From positions 1 to 64,000 of the forward strand of contig NW_026516791.1 of assembly GCF_025766255.1 (NCBI RefSeq): a stretch of DNA of 64,000 nucleotides, given 5' to 3'. The position numbers and the translations under genes are program-made. Shown piece after piece: positions 1 through 10,139 of the stretch (position 1 is its first letter; every line of letters begins with the position of its first letter). The notes beneath the pieces were generated by a model. It was given only the letters and a program-made list of their open reading frames with translations. It was not told the origin of the DNA and did not search any database. This DNA comes from Zychaea mexicana (Eukaryota; Mucoromycota; Mucoromycetes; Mucorales; Lichtheimiaceae).

Positions 1-21
1 ACATCTAATTTCCATAGTAAA

Positions 22-348
22 ATGTATGTTCCTTCTTTGGATGTTCAAAATATAAATGTCAAACATAAGGTTTTAAGAATTGTAAATAATCCCAATAATG
101 ATAGAAAAGATGATTCTATTATAGAAAAAGAAAATAATAGCAAAAGTAATAACATCAATGAGGAAAATGACATTGAAGGTAACAAAATAACTTTATTTAG
201 TTATAAAATTGATTATTTATGTAAGCAATTATATAAACATGTTATAAGGTTTATTAAAGAGAATGATATTAAAAATAGGAAAGATTCATTAAATGTAAAA
301 AAAATGTTAATTGATATTGAAAATGTATTTAAAAAATATGGATTTTAA
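22..348 (+). CDS. Asn/Lys-rich hypothetical ORF (108 aa)
   Basis: I do not recognise this protein. It is a 108-residue frame rich in Asn, Lys, Ile and Asp, with an acidic low-complexity middle (about residues 25-55) and a C-terminal half that could form helices. Base composition is very AT-rich, like the X, T and Z elements further right and unlike the adjoining host gene from about 350 on, so it is probably the tail of an AT-rich mobile element whose left part lies outside the window. The upstream promoter region is not visible. In DNA this AT-rich a frame of this length can be open by chance, so its reality is uncertain. Confidence 0.3.
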   Translation: MYVPSLDVQNINVKHKVLRIVNNPNNDRKDDSIIEKENNSKSNNINEENDIEGNKITLFSYKIDYLCKQLYKHVIRFIKENDIKNRKDSLNVKKMLIDIENVFKKYGF

Positions 349-1490
349 TATAGTTGCTGCGCCACGAACCTATCACAATAATTACCCCATTGTGTTTACT
401 ATGGCGGATCGCACATGGAAACAAGCACTATATCTCCTCTTCAAGTTGTGAATCGTGGCAGTTCCTTGCGTACGGCTCTTTTTATTGATAATGAGCCTGA
501 ATCCACTTTAGTGCGCCCTCGAGCAAATGGCAATGTGGCACAGATGAAACATGACCAGGCATACCACCGCAACCACACTCAATCAGAAGTTGATGTTTTT
601 TATGCTGACAAAGGCAAGTCTACCTCTTCTTTTTGTCTCTTCTGCAAATTTGCTTATATAAAAGTGCTAATATCTAACCTTTGACAGGCAAGCATAAAAG
701 TATTGTGCGCAGCAAGGATACCTACCATTTCCATTGCTTATACTATGACTATACAGTAGCACCACTAATGCAGGAACCATTACAAACCATATCAATACTG
801 CCCACAGTACGTTTTGCTGGCTTTTTGATTTTGTAAAGACATGTAACCATGTCAATCTTTCGGGACTGATACGCTGACATTTTTTCATTTATACTTCAAG
901 TGGCAACTACTACTAATGAACAAAAAGGACAGCCCTTGCCACAACATGAGCCCGGTGCTTTTGTGCCTCTACGTAAACGCCCTCCAATTGTTGACAAACC
1001 CACGGATCCTATTATTGCACATGCACTCCGATGCATCAAAGACAACGACAATACATATCTTATATACCAGCAAACAAGTGATCCCACCAGTCATCGCACT
1101 CTCGGTTGGTTCTTTTCTCACACAAGGTGGGATTTCTTTGTCGACACATTGACGCCACCACTGTTTTCTGAAAGCAGCCAAGTGCTAGAAGACCTTGCTA
1201 TGGATATCAACTGCGACGATGGCGACGCCGACGACGACGAGCCAGATCAAGGGCTGCAGGGCGATGAAGGACACAACTGTGACGACGAACAAGAACAAAT
1301 GAGATCACATCGAGAGCATATCTCCAGTGCAGCGGTAAACAGCAGTTGTATGAGCATTGTTGAAATGGTGCGCATCCGTAAACAGAGCAATGAGGACGAT
1401 GCAGTGAATGCCATTGTTCGCGCCACAAAGTCTTTTTTTGTGGAAGCAATGCACAGAGTCAATCTAACAGATTATACAACACGTCGTTAT

Positions 1491-3011
1491 CTTCTATTAA
1501 ATAGAGCATGGTCCTTACGATTTCAATCCCAGCGTAAAATCCAGATTTGGAAATTTCACTTTGTAAAGACCATGCTTTTTTAATGTTGCACGTTCCTGGG
1601 AGACTTGGGTAAACTTCAACTTTGTGCCGTCTTCCTAGACTATTACCACATAGCATTTCTCAATATGAGTTCCGAAGAGGTGTACTATTTGATTTCATCT
1701 GCTATCAACGACATTTGAGGTCTTTCTATAAAAATCGTTGAGCATTTTCCACCGTTAGCCGGGATTCTGACAGACTGCTCTAAATGAGCTACAAATTTAC
1801 TAACTATTTTTTTTCTTCACATTTCTCGACAAAGCAGTCGACCGATCATGCTTGTCACTGTGGCTCGGATCGCAATGAGCCATGTCCAGTGCATTCTCGC
1901 AGTGTTTCAGTAGAATAGGCAACGTATATTTTAACCATGTGTATTTGAATATTACTGCTGCAGCTGTTTGCTTACAAAGCTACAGATAGTTCGTTTTTGT
2001 AAAAACTTTTGCGCCTACGTTTTGTATCTGTGGCTCGAGCACCCATCGTAGGCAGTAGGCGTTATCATAGAGAATGCCCACTTAACCCTATCAACTGCGG
2101 TACTGTGTACTTACTAATTTTTTGGTGATAATGCAATTTTGCTGAAAAGATTACAAACAAACCTCCTCCAATACTCGCTATAGCTACTACCTTGCCATAA
2201 TCACCTGTGCCTATGATCAACAGTTCGCCTCCACCAACTTCTCCTGCCATCTCTGCCCCACCTTTTAGAGCTTCGGGTTTAGAGTGGGGCAGCGCCCTAA
2301 TGGGAGGGTCAGCGGGAGGGAACGTCCTACAAATATAATTATCAATGTCATATTAGCAAAAGCATCTCTAGGTCGTAACAAATAATAGAACTTCGCATCT
2401 TTGCTTTGGTAAGTAAGTAGGGCGAGCAAAGCGAGCTTTGTTTAGGGTGTAACAATCACATTTTTATTAAGTATGATAGAGCGAACACAACGGCCTAGGT
2501 TTAGGGTGCACCAATCACACCTTTCATGATGTCCCATAATTTCCACCTCAACAATTGTCCAATACCCGTTTCAAAAGCCAGAGAATTCCACCTCTAAGAT
2601 TCTGACCTGTAAATTTTACGAAGAAACTGAACACGATCTGTTCAGTTGCGAGGATTGCCCGGGTATTGCACATGAATCGTCTGAGAGTTCGGAGTGCATT
2701 AACTCGAGTAACTGACACAGTAATCAGCTACATAATCTTAATCTGAAAGAGGTATTGCCTTTAGGCATTTTTAGTGCAGTGACGACAATGACTTCAAGAC
2801 CAAAATTATAAAAAACACCATTCTCACTCTTGTCAAGCAGAACAAATTTTCAGCATTGTTTAAAGGTAAAAGGGGAGTGGTATGGGGCATTGCCCCCACC
2901 TGGGGTCTGGGGCAGAGCCCCAGTGAACTGGTCCCTGGAGGACAGATGCTGACACGCAGCGACGCGGAGGGGCTCACATTGTCTGGAAGCGAAGCGGAGG
3001 GACCAGTTCAT
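1491..3011 (+). mobile_element. E1: non-autonomous, internally deleted Helitron
   Basis: It begins with the same bases as E2 and E3 (CTTCTATTAAATAG at 1491) and ends with the same 3' block: the GC-rich hairpin around 2890-2925, then AACTGGTCCCT ... AGGGACCAGTT, finishing near 3011. Inside it keeps the 5' leader and the zinc-finger-like first coding segment (about 1660-1920, matching 3330-3560 of E2). It then jumps to the 3' region (about 2280-2720, matching 8700-9160 of E2). The whole Rep and helicase region is missing, so it could move only with help from an E2-type copy. It lies inside the host gene, 70 bp upstream of E2. Confidence 0.8.
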
Positions 3012-3451
3012 TTGGTGAATGAACAGTAAGATTATATACATTTTTTTTTTCGCATTTGCAGCAATAAAATTTAGCTAACATCTTCTATTAAATAGGGAAG
3101 GGTGCTTACGATTTCAATCCCAGCGTAAAGTCCAAATATGGTCATCATGTAGGCAATTCCTCAGTAAAACAGCTTTTCAATCCCAGCGTAAAAACTGGGT
3201 TTGGAAATAGCAACATGTTTGTTTTCTGTTTGCCCGCACAAAGCGTGTTTTTTCACTATTTAGGAACGTGTGCATATTACGTTGTTGTCTTTTAATACAA
3301 ATTACTGTGCTTTCAAATATTCAATAGTACGATGAATTCGCAAGAGGTGTATTACTTGACTTAATCAATTGCCAATAATATTTGAGGCTTTTTCTTGAAA
3401 ATCGTTGCAAAAAGTATAAATCCACTATGATAACTATTTTTTTTTGTTGGG

Positions 3452-6400
3452 GTGTTGAAGCAATCTACTACTCATCAAAACTGTAACTGTGGTTCAAATG
3501 AAGACAATGGACCATGCCCCGCTCATTCTCGCAATGTTCGTCATAGAGTAGACAATATATGTTTTACACGTCTATATATATTTAAATTACTGCACTCTGT
3601 TTACTTTGAGAAATCGCTATGTAGATTGTTTTTGAGAACCCCACCGCTCCTGCTACTTCGAGAACTTGTGTCTGTGGCTCGACCACCCACTTAAGACGTT
3701 CCTACGGGCTTTGCCCCCTTAACCCTCGCAACCAAGGTATTTTACCTGAATTGATCAGTTTGGTATATAATATTGTTGCTGATAAAACTACAGTTGCCGC
3801 ACTTCCTACTTCTCTTTCTTCAGCAGCTGCCACTATTGTTGCCGTCAATGCTCAGCCATCCGCTCCTCCTCTACCAGCACCACCTGCCACTGTCGTCGCC
3901 ACCAACTCTCCGTCTCCTCTACCTACACCTGCTGCCAATCCTCCTCCAGCAACGCCTGCTGCTGTTACTGCCACCCCACCAGTTATGCGTTGCTCCAGTT
4001 GCTGGGCACCAACGCACATGCGCCACACCCACTGCCTCTGCCCTTTTAACCCAAGCAATGACCAGCATGAGCATGAGGCACAATACCGAATTGTGTGCGG
4101 AGCCACTTTTGATGCAGAAAATGTTTTTAAGCCAAACATATGCTATGCTGTGGGAGATTCCTTCCATCGTCATGTGTTACCACGTATAGATACTGTTTGT
4201 CCGTATTGTGGTGCACTAATGTAGTTAGATGAAGAAGTTACCAACTCCTCCGTCAGCAACCCTCGCTTTGGTCTCTGCTGTCTTTCCAGAAAAATCTGAT
4301 TGCCAACTCCTTGCGCTCCTCCTGTTCCTCTTCGCGACCTCCTAACGAATCATGACCTACATGATCCTGTTAGTGTCAACTTTCACACCAATATCAGGGC
4401 ATATAACAGTATGTTTGCATTTGCATCCATTCTTGGCGGTAATGTTGATCTAGTCTTGGCCAGTGGTGTGAACAGCGTGCCTACTTACCATATCAATGGC
4501 ACTATCTATCATGCTGTTGGTGTGCTAAGACCCGACAACCGAGCGCAAGCCAACTATTTGCAGATATACTTCGCGGATACACAGGAGCAACTAGCCAGAC
4601 GCACAAGTTTGTTCACCAGTCTCCTCCCTGATACAATTACAACCCTACAAAATGTCATAGAGACCCACAATCCTTTGGCACGTACATTTATCTCTGCGGT
4701 TGAAACTTTGGGCGAGCAACCAATTGGAACGCTTTAGGCTGTCATTCGACAAAGCGATCTGGGCCGTCGTTATGACCAGCAGGGCTACCCTGAAGTGGCG
4801 GCAATGGTTGTTGAACGCACCGTGGATGGCACTGCACGCGAACATGACATTGTCATTCATGACCGTGTTGAGGGTCTTCGTCGAGTCAGCTCACTCCATG
4901 CGTCATATATACCGCTCCATTACGTCCTCATGTTTCCGTTTAGTGACAATGGGTGGTTCTAAGGAATGACTTGCCAATCGGAGTTTCACGGCACAGTACA
5001 AGTGACCTTGCGTGAGCATTGCGCTTTCAACCTCATGATCCGTAATGGCGACTGTGAGACTTTTCAACAACATTTTGGGTGACTCTTTCAGCAGATGGTC
5101 GTCGACAACTATGCCTGTATCGAATTCTCTTGCCTACATTATATCCTTACCCACCAAAGAACGATACATGCAGAGTTGTATAGTGGTGTCGGTGACAACG
5201 TTGATCCCAGGCAAATTGGTCGTGCTGTCATTTTGCCGTCATCTTTTACAGGTGGTCCGCGCTACATGAAGCAGATGCTTCAAGATGGGTTAGCAATTGT
5301 TCGCCAGCGAGGAAACCCAACACTTTTCATTACCTTCACTTGCAACCCAAGGTGGCCTGAAATCGTTGCAGAGCTTCTTCCAGGTCAGCAAGCATACGAT
5401 CGTCCTGATATCGCAACTCGGGTGTTTCATCTCAAGCTCAAACAGTTGCTCAATGATATCAAGGAAACGAAATGCTTTGGTTAAGTCGCGGGCTACTTGG
5501 CAACCGTTGAGTTCCAGAAGCGTGGATTACCTCATGTACATATTTTGGTTATTTTGGAACAAGGAGACCGCCCCCGCACTCCCACCGATTACGACCAGTT
5601 TGTGTCTGCTGAGTTGCCCAACTCAGTCACCCAACCACAGTTGTATCACACAGTGACATCGTGCATGATACATGGCCCATGTGGTCCAGGCACAACCACT
5701 GTATGTATGAAGGATAATCGTTGCTCACAAGGTTATCCAAAACCTTTCAATAACGAGACCCGTGTCACTCGAGACGGATACCCACAGTATCGATGGCGCG
5801 AATTTCCCGACGACCGCAATAATCATCGCCACATCTTCACCGCCTCTCAATTCCTCGCTGACAACCGACATGTTGTGCCGTACAACCCCTATCTTAGCCA
5901 CAAGTACGATGCACATATTAACGTTGAGATTTGCACCTCTGCCCGTGCAATCAAATATCTGTGTAAATACATCACGAAGGGCACGGACAGAGCACAGATC
6001 GAAACCACCGCTATCACTACCACCACCGATAATCCCGCTGCTGAGCCGGTCAATGAAGTAGAGCAGTTTCAAAACGCTCGATACATTGGTCCCTGCGAAG
6101 CTATTCATCGTACGTTCGAGTTTGATGTGCATATGCACTATCCGACAGTCGTACGTTTGGACCTTCACTTACCTGGCGAACAGATTGTCAATCTACATGA
6201 CGATATGACACCACAAGAAGTTCGAGCAGTGCGTGACGCGGCAGAATCCGGCACCAAGCTTCTTGCCTTTTTTCGCCCTTACAGCGAAAATCGTGAAACA
6301 GAACAGTACCTTTACTATGAAATTCCGTGCCACTACACCTGGAACGATAGAAATCGCCGCTAGACCCCTCGCACTAACCCTCCTTTTAAACCTGTCGTCA

Positions 6401-8517
6401 CTTGTATTTACCATGCTCCACTTTCCAGCATGGAACAATATTGCCTTCGTCTGCTTTTGCTGTTTGTTCGCGGCCCTACTGGCTTTCTTTCCCTGCGTCA
6501 ATATGATGGCACGACATATGCGACGTTCCAAGAAGCGGCTGTTGCACATGGTCTTTTGGAGTCTAATCATGAATGGGATCGCTGTTTGGCTGAGGTTTGT
6601 CAGGTTGCCCCTTCTGCTGCAGCAATTAGACAGCTATTTGTCTATATTTTGACGAATTGCTCTCCCGCTGATCCGGCATCACTATGGAACGATTATCGCG
6701 AGCATATGGCAGACGACTATTTCTTTGAGACGCGCCGGATGCTCTCTCTTCCAAATGAAGCCGAGTTGTCTGACCAATAGCGCAATCGAATCTTCCAGCG
6801 TACACTCGGTGATATTGAAACCCGCCTGCAGGTTACAGGGCACCACCTTTACGAGTTTCCGTCATTGCCACAAACCTTTGTAACCGACCTGGATCTCCTT
6901 CCACGGCTGGAGGGGCTGGCAATCCTTGAGCGCTGTGAATATGATGTCAATGAACAGACTCGTGCCCTTGAGGAGTTACTGCCAACCCTCAACGAAGAAC
7001 AGCGAGCTGCATACGATGACATCATCAATTCAATGGATGTCTTTGCCCCCCACTACTACTCCTGCATCTTTTCCGTAAATGGTGCTGGAGGCACTGGCAA
7101 GTCGCAGCTGTTCAAGACGCTGTTAAGCCGTGTTCGTTCGCGTGGAGAGATCGCACTACCTATTGCTACGTCTGGCATTGCTGCAATCCTCCTTCCGGGT
7201 GGCCGTACTGTGCACAATCGTTTCAAAATTCCTTTGAACGCTGACGCTGATACTACATGCAATCTTCGTCTTAGTGGACTGCATGCACATCTTATACAGC
7301 AAGCCTCCCTCATCATTTAGGATGAGGCTGTTATGTGCAGCAAACATAACTTTGAGGCTGTCGATAGGTCACTCCGTGACATAATGGGTGCCATTGATCC
7401 AGCATCTGCAAGAATCCCTTTTGGTGGCAAGGTTATGGTGTTCGGTGGCGACTTTCGTCAAGTGCTTCCTGTTGTGAAGCAAGGTACACGGTCCGAGATA
7501 GTACAACAAACTATCCGTGCAACTAATTTTTGGTTGCAGCAGCATGTTCAAGTCTTGCACCTCACTACCAATATGCGCGTGCATCAGGCTGGCCCTGATG
7601 CCGCTGTATTTGCTGATACACTTCTTGCAATAGGTGATGGGAAAGCACCTTACACTGATGCTGTTCAAATTCCTGAAGAATGGCGTATGGATGCAAATGA
7701 CGTTACTGCACTCATTGATTTCATTTACCCATCCATTCGATCCTTTGACCCTCTTCCCGAGCACTATCATCAGCGGGCTATTTTAGTGGCGAAAAATGTC
7801 GACGTTGACAAGATCAACAAAACAGCGTACAACCTTTTCCCTGGTGACGGACGTGAGTACAGGTCTTCAGATCGTATTGTCGACGCCGATGATCCTGACT
7901 ACGCCCAAGCCAACTATCCTGTTGAATTTCTCAACAGCTTGACTGCCAGTGGAATTCCCTCGCATTCTTTGCAGCTCAAGGTCGGTATGCCATTGGTGCT
8001 CTTGTGCAACATCAATCCGGATGCAGGTCTGTGCAATGGCACAAAGCTTTTTGTCACCCGCCTTCTCGACCACTCCATTGCTGTTAAGCAAATTGACCAA
8101 GGGCATGCAGGTCGAGTTCACTATCTTTCTCACATCCACATATGCACAACAGAAGGTGACTATCCTTTCATCCTTTCTCGCCGCCAATTCCCTGTCCGCC
8201 TGGTATTTGCCATGAACATCCACAAAGCACAAGGTCAAACCCTCGAGCATGTCGGCATCCGTCTTTGCGAGCCTGTCTTTGCCCACGGTCAATTGTATGT
8301 TGCACTCTCCCACGCTACCAACCCTAACAATATCCGTGTTGCCATCGACCTTGAGCGTGTTACCGACCCCGCCACAGCTTCCACCACCAACATTGTCTAC
8401 CGTGAGGTGCTTTTGAACCCTCCTACACCGCCACAACCGCAACCGCAACCGCAACCGCAACCGCAACCGCAATCACAAACACCCACACACACACAACCAA
8501 CTGTTGCCGACGAGTAA
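3452..8517 (+). pseudogene. Helitron Rep-helicase of E2, broken by stop codons only
   Basis: This is the rolling-circle transposase. A Cys/His segment at 3452-3550 (CNC...CPAH) is probably a separate exon. A Pro/Ala-rich linker (3840-3980), a zinc segment ending CPYCG (about 4195), the Rep domain and a Pif1-type helicase follow in one frame. Visible motifs are the HUH motif in GLPHVHIL (about 5525), the two-tyrosine motif KYLCKYITKG (about 5950), Walker A GAGGTGKS (about 7084), GDFRQVLP (about 7447) and the C-terminal helicase block IHKAQGQT (about 8218). The tail has Pro-Gln repeats (8434-8475). From 3751 to 8517 there is not one frameshift, but stops lie at 4222, 4735, 4960, 5080, 5482, 6361, 6778 and 7318. 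E3 has CAG, CAA, CGN or TGG at those places. Confidence 0.9.
8434..8475 (+). repeat. CAACCG hexanucleotide repeat in helicase C-terminus
   Basis: Seven or so CAACCG units encode a Pro-Gln run just before the end of the E2 Rep-helicase frame. E3 has a shorter, diverged Pro-Gln/Thr tail in the same place, so the length varies between copies. Confidence 0.8.
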
Positions 8518-8855
8518 ATCTTTACGCTGCTCTACCGATCCTCACTACTATCATACCACCATCATCACAATATAGATTTCTTTTTTTCTTCTGTCATTTC
8601 CATTATTATTATTATCCATCTATTTCTTTCTATTCCACTATCAAGCATCATCTGTCGCCCTGTTTTTTGATTTTAAAATACAATATAACTAGGTTGGGGT
8701 TTGGGTTTAGAGGGGGTGTTGGGGGGATGCAAATATGATCATCAATGTCATATTAGCAAAAGCATCTCCAGACCGTAACAATGAATTAGGTTTCAGTCTT
8801 TGCTTTAGTAAGTAGAGCGAGCTTCATTGAGCGTGTAACCATCGCATCTTTCATA

Positions 8856-8963
8856 ATGTCCGAGGTTTTCCAACTCAACAAAATGTCCAAAGTTTTCCAA
8901 CTCAACAAAATGTCCAAAGTTTTCCAACTCAACAAAATGTCCAAAGTTTTCCAACTCAACAAA
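8856..8963 (+). repeat. 27-bp tandem repeat, four units
   Basis: Four 27-bp units encode the nine-residue repeat at the start of the small zinc-finger ORF. E3 has a single unit at 43807-43833, so the array is variable in number between copies. Confidence 0.85.
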
Positions 8964-9164
8964 ATGTCCAAGACCCATTTCAAGAGTAAGAGAATTCCAC
9001 CTTTGAAAATTCTAACGTGTAAATTTTGCGAAGAAACTGAACACGATCTGTTCAGTTGCGAGGTGTACATCGAATTGCACGACCACCTCATTATTTGCAA
9101 GGATTGCCGATGTGTTGGGCATGAATCATTTGAGAGTACGGAATGCATTAACTCGGGTAATTAG
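8856..9164 (+). CDS. Helitron-borne small zinc-finger protein (E2 copy)
   Basis: This 102-residue frame follows the Rep-helicase by about 340 bp on the same strand. It starts with four near-identical nine-residue units (MSKVFQLNK). A basic segment follows, then a Cys/His-rich domain: CKFC, C, a His-Asp-His stretch, CKDC, C, H and C over about 50 residues, the spacing of two zinc-binding knuckles. The inverted copy E3 keeps the ORF almost unchanged after the repeats, and no stop codon has hit either copy, although the neighbouring Rep-helicase frames carry 15 stops between them; the short target may explain this. The role is unknown. By position it could be an accessory DNA- or RNA-binding protein of the Helitron. 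Start chosen at the first MSEVF unit. Confidence 0.6.
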   Translation: MSEVFQLNKMSKVFQLNKMSKVFQLNKMSKVFQLNKMSKTHFKSKRIPPLKILTCKFCEETEHDLFSCEVYIELHDHLIICKDCRCVGHESFESTECINSGN

Positions 9165-9365
9165 CGTTGACACGGTAAAATCATACAAATATTCTTACTG
9201 TGTATGACGTATTAACTTTGGGCATTTTTTAAAGCAGTGACGGCATCCTTTTTTTTTAACCAAACAATAAAAACAATTTCCACAACTGTTTTCGACATCA
9301 CTTTTAAGCAGAATACTTTGAGAACATATTTTCAGCATTGTTTGAAGAACACTTGGGGGCGGTAG

Positions 9366-9465
9366 CGGGGCTTTGCCCCCCACCCGGGGTCTGGGGCAGA
9401 GCCCCAGTAAACTGGTCCCTGGAGGACAGATGCTGACACGCAGCGAAGCAGAGGGACCAGTTTAT
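9366..9465 (+). promoter_or_regulatory. Helitron 3' terminal hairpins (E2)
   Basis: A GC-rich palindrome built from GGGGCTTTGCCCC and GGGGCAGAGCCCC units (9366-9405) is followed by AACTGGTCCCT (9410-9420) and its exact complement AGGGACCAGTT (9452-9462). The same arrangement closes E1 (about 2890-3010) and E3 (43280-43400). Hairpins near the 3' end are the transposition terminator of Helitrons; that role is inferred from position. Confidence 0.75.
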
Positions 9466-9717
9466 TCTCTATGAAATGGAAAAGAGGGTTGGTGGCACCA
9501 CCATCTGTCGGTTTCAAGCAGCTCACCATCAATGAGTCAGTCAATCGATATGCTCGTGTGGGATGCAGCCTCATGGTATCCTTTTATCGCCTTTTGTCTT
9601 ATCCTACACAATACTATCCCGAGTTGCAGTCCAGCATTCCAGCTTCTGCTTTAGAGCCTGTTCAGCGTTTGGTCCAAATGGGGCATGGGTAACATGTCCG
9701 GACCTGATGGAATTAAT

Positions 9718-9762
9718 TCTTTCATTTTTGGCAAGCACGTAGCGCTTGCCAAAAATGAAAGA
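9718..9762. terminator. perfect 19-bp hairpin between convergent genes
   Basis: The arms 9718-9736 and 9744-9762 are perfectly complementary over 19 bp, with a 7-base loop. It lies just past the 3' end of the split host gene (9692) and before the 3' end of the minus-strand exonuclease gene (10140). It could be a transcription-end or processing structure for both, or the footprint of a small palindromic element. Confidence 0.5.
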
Positions 9763-10139
9763 TTGAGCTTTATCACAGTAAGAAGGAAAGAGAGGAAAAG
9801 CTGCAAATAATGGGGAAATATATATCCTTGCCATTTTAATTGCTATAGACAGATAGAGAAATACGGTGATATGATATAGTAAGAAGATATATGTAACTAT
9901 TGTTTTGGTTTATCAATACGTATACGGTACTTAGGCAGTTTCTAAGTAGATTGAGGGATTACTCTTGATGATGATGATGCTGCTGATGTTGGTTTTGGTA
10001 TAACTTAACGGTATGCAGCAGGTAATTGCTGTGCAAATGCGGTCGTTGTTGGAGGCGGAGGTTGAGTTGGCGGAACGGTTGCTGTATGTGTCGATTGCGG
10101 TTGCCCATAAAAAAGTTGTTGCGCTTGTTGGTATGGACA

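Larger units (their letters stand above)
3082..9465 (+). mobile_element. E2: full-length Helitron (Helentron/Helitron2-like insertion)
   Basis: About 6.4 kb. The left end CTTCTATTAAATAG follows a T at 3081. The right end is a GC-rich hairpin (9366-9405) followed by an 11-bp inverted repeat and GTTTAT at 9461-9466. An inverted copy, E3, lies at 43277-49576, and the deletion derivative E1 at 1491-3011. At all three sites the insert sits between two T residues of the host, which is the target preference described for the Helitron2/Helentron lineage; the canonical 3' CTRR is absent. It carries a Rep-helicase frame (3452-8517) and a small zinc-finger ORF (8856-9164), both on the same strand. Confidence 0.85.
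415..9692 (+). pseudogene. host gene of unknown function, split by two Helitrons
   Basis: Coding segments can be followed at about 415-613, 688-806, 901-1490, 3012-3025, 3062-3081 and 9464-9692. The two 5' introns look spliceosomal: 614-687 (GC donor GCAAGT, acceptor TTGACAG) and 807-900 (GTACGT to TTCAAG, with a CTGAC branch-like site). A 36-bp GTAAG...GCAG interval (3026-3061) sits between the two inserts. If E1 and E2 are ignored the frame runs from RRY at 1490 into LVNE at 3012 and then into the frame that ends at 9692, with one TAG near 3070. The protein has an acidic stretch (about 1200-1290) and no motif I recognise. The junction at 807-900 leaves a one-base frame conflict, so exon 2 or the start is uncertain. 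Both insertions make it non-functional here. Confidence 0.5.

Noticed and set aside
3751..8517. Stop codons as a reassigned genetic code or A-to-I edited codons
   Set aside because: All three stop types occur, different ones in each copy, and many replace CAA/CAG/CGA, which A-to-I editing of UAG or UAA would not restore. Other genes here terminate normally at the same codons.
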